In this document: in pieces, positions 60,644 through 64,000 of the stretch
Position numbering within the stretch: the first letter of the stretch is position 1
How the letters are laid out: each line of letters opens with the position of its first letter
From: Aurantibacter sp034110465
Lineage (GTDB): Bacteria > Bacteroidota > Bacteroidia > Flavobacteriales > Flavobacteriaceae
Length of the DNA stretch: 64,000 nucleotides
Assembly: GCA_034110465.1 (NCBI GenBank)
Contig: JAWUZD010000011.1
Coordinates: 11,904-75,903 of the forward strand
Direction: 5' to 3'
Notes under the pieces: generated by a model
Told to the model about the DNA's origin: nothing
What the model saw: the letters and a program-made list of their open reading frames with translations, nothing else
The model's database searches: none
Program-made: the position numbers and the translations under genes

Positions 60644-63600
60644 ATGAAATATTATAAAATATTATTCTGTCTTATTACTTTTTTGTGCTTTTTTAACACA
60701 AGCTTTTCTAATAATACAAATTACAATAACGAGTGTCCTAATCCAGTAATAACTACTTTCTCTCCTAATAATGGTCCAGAAAACACATTAGTTGTTATTA
60801 ACGGAATAAATTTCAGTACAGCTACAACAGTAACATTCGACGGAATAAATGCTGCTTTTAATATTGTTAGCGATACACAATTAACTGCAAATATTCCAGC
60901 TGGAACGTCGACATCTTCAAGTATTTCTATAACAACTTCTGGTGGATGTACTGGAATGTCAGCTTCAGATTTTACGACTACATCCTCATCTTGTTCTACT
61001 GGAGATCTTTATATTTCAGAAATTTATGATGCCTTTACAGGAAGTTATGCTGTAATAGAGCTTTTTAATCCAACATCTTCTCCTATAGTTTTAGATGGCG
61101 TTTATATTATTGACCGTTATGGAGACATAGGTAATGCAGCTCCAAGTCACACCTATAATCCACTAGGAACAATTGCGTCTTTAGACACTTTTATTATTCT
61201 ATTAGGAAGTGGATCTGATTGCCCTTCTCTTTCCGTTGACTTTAATGTTGCTACAGGAATTAATGACAATGATGAGTTTAAACTTTTAAAAAATGGGACT
61301 ATTATAGATATAGTTAATGCACCAAATGAAAGAGGTTATACCATAATTAGAAATGCAAATGCTCCAATACCACAAACAACATATAATGCTAGCCATTGGG
61401 CTACAAATTTAAATGAAGATTGCGCAGATTTAGGTTCACATACAGCAGATCCAATTTCTAATAATACACCAACAATAACTCCACCAAACTCTCAAGATGT
61501 TTGTGAGAATAGTACAACTATTTTTTCAGTAACAGTTTCTGGTAGTGATACATATACTTACCAATGGCAAGTTATAAATAGTTCTGGTGTATGGTCAAAT
61601 GTAGTTGATAGTGCTATATATTCTGGAGCAACAACAAACACATTAACTATTTCAAACACACCTATATCTTTTGATAACAATCAATATTATTGCGAAATAA
61701 TATCTTCTTTATGTAACCTAGCTTCAACTAGTGCATTATTGCAAGTTGGTAATCCTCCAGTAGATTCTCTATCTAATGAAACTGCTTGTACAAGTTTTAC
61801 TTTACTTGCACTTACAAATGGAAACTATTTTACGGGTTCAAACGGAACTGGTACACCATTAAATGCTGGAGACCTTATTTCAACCTCACAAACTATTTTT
61901 ATTTATAACGAAGTTGGAACTACTCCAAATATTTGCTCTGATGAAACTAGTTTCACTGTTACTATTACAGGGAATCCTCCTATAGATTCCGTTTCTAACC
62001 AAACTGTTTGTAATAGTTTTACTTTACCTGTAATTACAAATGGAAACTATTTTACGGGTCCAAATGGATCTGACACACAATTAAATGCTGGTGATTCTAT
62101 TACAACTACACAATCAATATACATTTACAACGAAGTTGGTATTGCTCCAAACATTTGCTTTAACCAAAGTTTTTTTACTGTTACCATTAGTCCTACTCCA
62201 GTAGATTCACTTTCAGACGAAACTGTTTGTACAAGTTTTACGTTACCAGCACTTACAAATGGAGACTACTTTCCTGCTACAAATGGAACTGGAACACCAC
62301 TAAATGTTGGCGATATTATTTCAACTACACAAACTATTTTTATTTACGCAGAAACAGGAACTACTCCAAACATTTGCACTAATGAAACCAGCTTTACGAT
62401 TACTATTGACGGAAACCCTTCTGTAGATTCTCTTTCAGATGAAACTGTTTGTGCTAACTTTACTCTACCAGCACTTACAAACGGAAACTATTTTTCTGCG
62501 ACTAACGGAACAGGAACTCCTTTAAATGCTGGTGATGTTATTTCAACTACACAAACTATTTTTATTTATAATGAAGTTGGAACTACTCCAAATATTTGCT
62601 CTAATGAAACTAGTTTCACTGTTACTATTAATGGTAATCCACTTGTAGATTCACTTACAGACGAAACAGTTTGTGCTAATTTTACTCTACCAGCACTTAC
62701 AAATGGAAACTATTTTTCTGCGACTAACGGAACAGGAACTCCTTTAAATACAGGTGATGTTATTACGACAACACAAACCATTTTTATTTATAACGAAATT
62801 GGAACTGCTCCTAACAATTGTTTTGACGAAACTAGCTTTATGATTACTATTGACGGAAATCCGCTTGTAGATTCTATTTCTAATCAAACCGTTTGTGCTA
62901 ATTTTAGTCTGCCAGCACTTACAAACGGAAGCTATTTTTCTGCGACTAACGGAACAGGAACTCCTTTAAATGCAGGTGATATTATTTCAACATCACAAAC
63001 TATTTTTATTTATAATGAAGTTGGAACTACTCCAAATATTTGCTCTAATGAAACTAGTTTCACTGTTACTATTAATGGAAGTCCGCTTGTAGATTCACTT
63101 TCAGACGAGACCGTTTGTGCTAACTTTACTTTACCAGCACTTACAAACGGAAACTATTTTACAGGTACAAATGGAACAGGAACACCTTTAAATACCGGTG
63201 ATGTTATTTCAACGTCACAAACAATTTTTATTTATAATGAGGTTGGAACTGCTCCTAATAATTGTTCTAACCAAACTAGTTTCGATATCACTGTTAACTC
63301 AATCCCTATAGTTGACACAATTAATAATCAATCTGTTTGTACCAATTATACATTACCGGTTCTTACAAATGGAAACTATTTTACAAGTACAAATGGAACT
63401 GGAATACCTTTAAATTCTGGTGATATTATTTCAACGTCACAAACTGTTTTTATTTATTCAGAAACAGGAACAATTCCAAATTGTTCAGACGAAAGCAGCT
63501 TCACTATCACTATTGGAATAAATCCTGTTGATTCAATTGCTAACCAAATAGCTTGCTCTAATTACACTTTACCAGTACTTATAAATGGTAACTATTTTAC

Positions 63601-64000
63601 GGGCACGAATGGAACTGGAACTCCATTAAATGCAGGTGATGTTATTTCAACGTCACAAACAATTTTTATTTTTTCAGAAACAGGAACAACGCCAAATTGC
63701 TCAGATGAGAATAGTTTTAATATAACTATTATTGCTAGCCCTGTTTTTCCAAGTCCAGATCCATTAGAATATTGTGATCCGGATGCAGATGGATTTGGAG
63801 AGTTTGATTTCAGTAGTGTTATTGCTCAAATCTCAGGAGGAAGCCCAAATATTTCAGTCGTTTTTTATGAAACACAAGCAAATGCAGATCTTGAGGTTAA
63901 TCCAATAACTTCAAGTCCATATTTAAATATAGATATTGATAATCAAACGGTATACTATAATGCAACTGATATAACAACAAATTGTTCTTCAGTAGGAACA
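60644..64000 (+). CDS. Large repetitive surface adhesin-like protein, 3' end beyond window
   Basis: Open to the window end: 1,119 residues seen, no stop. Signal peptide ~1-22; IPT/TIG domain ~28-100 (PVITTFSPNNGPENTLVVIN); lamin-tail domain ~125-255 (DLYISEIYDAFTGSYAVIEL); Ig-like domain ~280-365. Then nine repeats of 72-74 residues from ~370 to ~1030 with core ETVCANFTLPALTNGNYF and TQTIFIYNEVGTTPNIC. A CHU-type linker follows (LEYCDPDADGFGEFDF). Each repeat has two Cys. By composition and neighbour it should be a T9SS cargo; the C-terminal signal is outside the window. Confidence 0.9.
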   Translation, partial: MKYYKILFCLITFLCFFNTSFSNNTNYNNECPNPVITTFSPNNGPENTLVVINGINFSTATTVTFDGINAAFNIVSDTQLTANIPAGTSTSSSISITTSGGCTGMSASDFTTTSSSCSTGDLYISEIYDAFTGSYAVIELFNPTSSPIVLDGVYIIDRYGDIGNAAPSHTYNPLGTIASLDTFIILLGSGSDCPSLSVDFNVATGINDNDEFKLLKNGTIIDIVNAPNERGYTIIRNANAPIPQTTYNASHWATNLNEDCADLGSHTADPISNNTPTITPPNSQDVCENSTTIFSVTVSGSDTYTYQWQVINSSGVWSNVVDSAIYSGATTNTLTISNTPISFDNNQYYCEIISSLCNLASTSALLQVGNPPVDSLSNETACTSFTLLALTNGNYFTGSNGTGTPLNAGDLISTSQTIFIYNEVGTTPNICSDETSFTVTITGNPPIDSVSNQTVCNSFTLPVITNGNYFTGPNGSDTQLNAGDSITTTQSIYIYNEVGIAPNICFNQSFFTVTISPTPVDSLSDETVCTSFTLPALTNGDYFPATNGTGTPLNVGDIISTTQTIFIYAETGTTPNICTNETSFTITIDGNPSVDSLSDETVCANFTLPALTNGNYFSATNGTGTPLNAGDVISTTQTIFIYNEVGTTPNICSNETSFTVTINGNPLVDSLTDETVCANFTLPALTNGNYFSATNGTGTPLNTGDVITTTQTIFIYNEIGTAPNNCFDETSFMITIDGNPLVDSISNQTVCANFSLPALTNGSYFSATNGTGTPLNAGDIISTSQTIFIYNEVGTTPNICSNETSFTVTINGSPLVDSLSDETVCANFTLPALTNGNYFTGTNGTGTPLNTGDVISTSQTIFIYNEVGTAPNNCSNQTSFDITVNSIPIVDTINNQSVCTNYTLPVLTNGNYFTSTNGTGIPLNSGDIISTSQTVFIYSETGTIPNCSDESSFTITIGINPVDSIANQIACSNYTLPVLINGNYFTGTNGTGTPLNAGDVISTSQTIFIFSETGTTPNCSDENSFNITIIASPVFPSPDPLEYCDPDADGFGEFDFSSVIAQISGGSPNISVVFYETQANADLEVNPITSSPYLNIDIDNQTVYYNATDITTNCSSVGT
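61751..63736 (+). repeat. Nine tandem in-frame repeats of about 222 bp
   Basis: Repeat starts at about 61751, 61973, 62191, 62413, 62635, 62857, 63080, 63301 and 63521, ending near 63736; spacing is 216-222 bases, always a multiple of three or corrected within neighbours. A 39-base block (from 62489, 62711 and 62933) is identical in three consecutive copies at exactly 222-base spacing, while outer copies differ more. Confidence 0.95.

Noticed and set aside
61751..63736. CRISPR-like array
   Set aside because: Repeats are about 222 bp, contiguous, in frame and coding; there are no short repeats with unique spacers.

Overview
This window is chromosomal DNA of a low-GC member of the Bacteroidota, almost certainly a marine flavobacterium (Flavobacteriaceae). 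The evidence is a type IX secretion (T9SS) cargo protein with a CHU_C-type C-terminus, a PorV/PorQ-like barrel, a GldL-like membrane peptide, a zeaxanthin operon, DUF4294 and DUF6495-like proteins, and repeated TAnnTTTG promoter boxes, twice with TTG exactly 19 bases upstream. All identifications come from reading the sequence and from remembered family knowledge; no database search was run.

Layout. 1-3050: end of an integrative element (unknown cargo gene cut by the window edge, tyrosine recombinase, excisionase-like protein, repeat-rich DNA). 3057-15.6 kb: housekeeping block with mnmE and rhomboid, a lipid A type acyltransferase, a class V aminotransferase, glmM, an AcpH-like/ATP-grasp pair, GH25 lysozyme-terC-pssA, and a PorV-like protein with a DUF4105 protein. 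16.75-17.56 kb: a decayed gene. 17.98-22.19 kb: a sulfane-sulfur operon (two YeeE/YedE half transporters, thioredoxin, persulfide dioxygenase/rhodanese fusion, TauE/SafE exporter, Crp/Fnr regulator). 22-41 kb: core genes (hisS, rpsF-rpsR-rplI, priA, nadC, rlmH, rdgB, aroK and others). 40.97-41.16 kb: two identical tRNA-Lys genes. 41.3-46.1 kb: carotenoid operon (CarH-like MerR regulator, crtI, crtB, crtZ, crtY), whose predicted end product is zeaxanthin. 46.1-58 kb: TlpA-like protein, aconitase, a GldL-like peptide with a MoxR ATPase, a three-gene periplasmic foldase operon, and a chelatase-like AAA/VWA pair. 58.2-64 kb: two large surface proteins; the second runs off the window and carries nine tandem repeats of about 222 bp.

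How they work together. The envelope theme is strong: acyltransferase, GlmM, PssA, foldases, lysozyme, and T9SS cargo with a PorV-like barrel. The sulfur operon reads as import or handling of sulfur compounds, persulfide oxidation and export, under a Crp-family regulator with a cysteine trio. The most interesting items are the carotenoid regulator that keeps the Wx9EH signature of B12-dependent photoreceptors but has a degenerate cobalamin motif, the sulfur operon regulator, the higher-order (444 bp) repeat pattern in the surface protein, two palindromic divergent promoters, and the integrase/excisionase module with its cluster of inverted GTACC repeats. I saw no CRISPR array, rRNA or complete insertion sequence.
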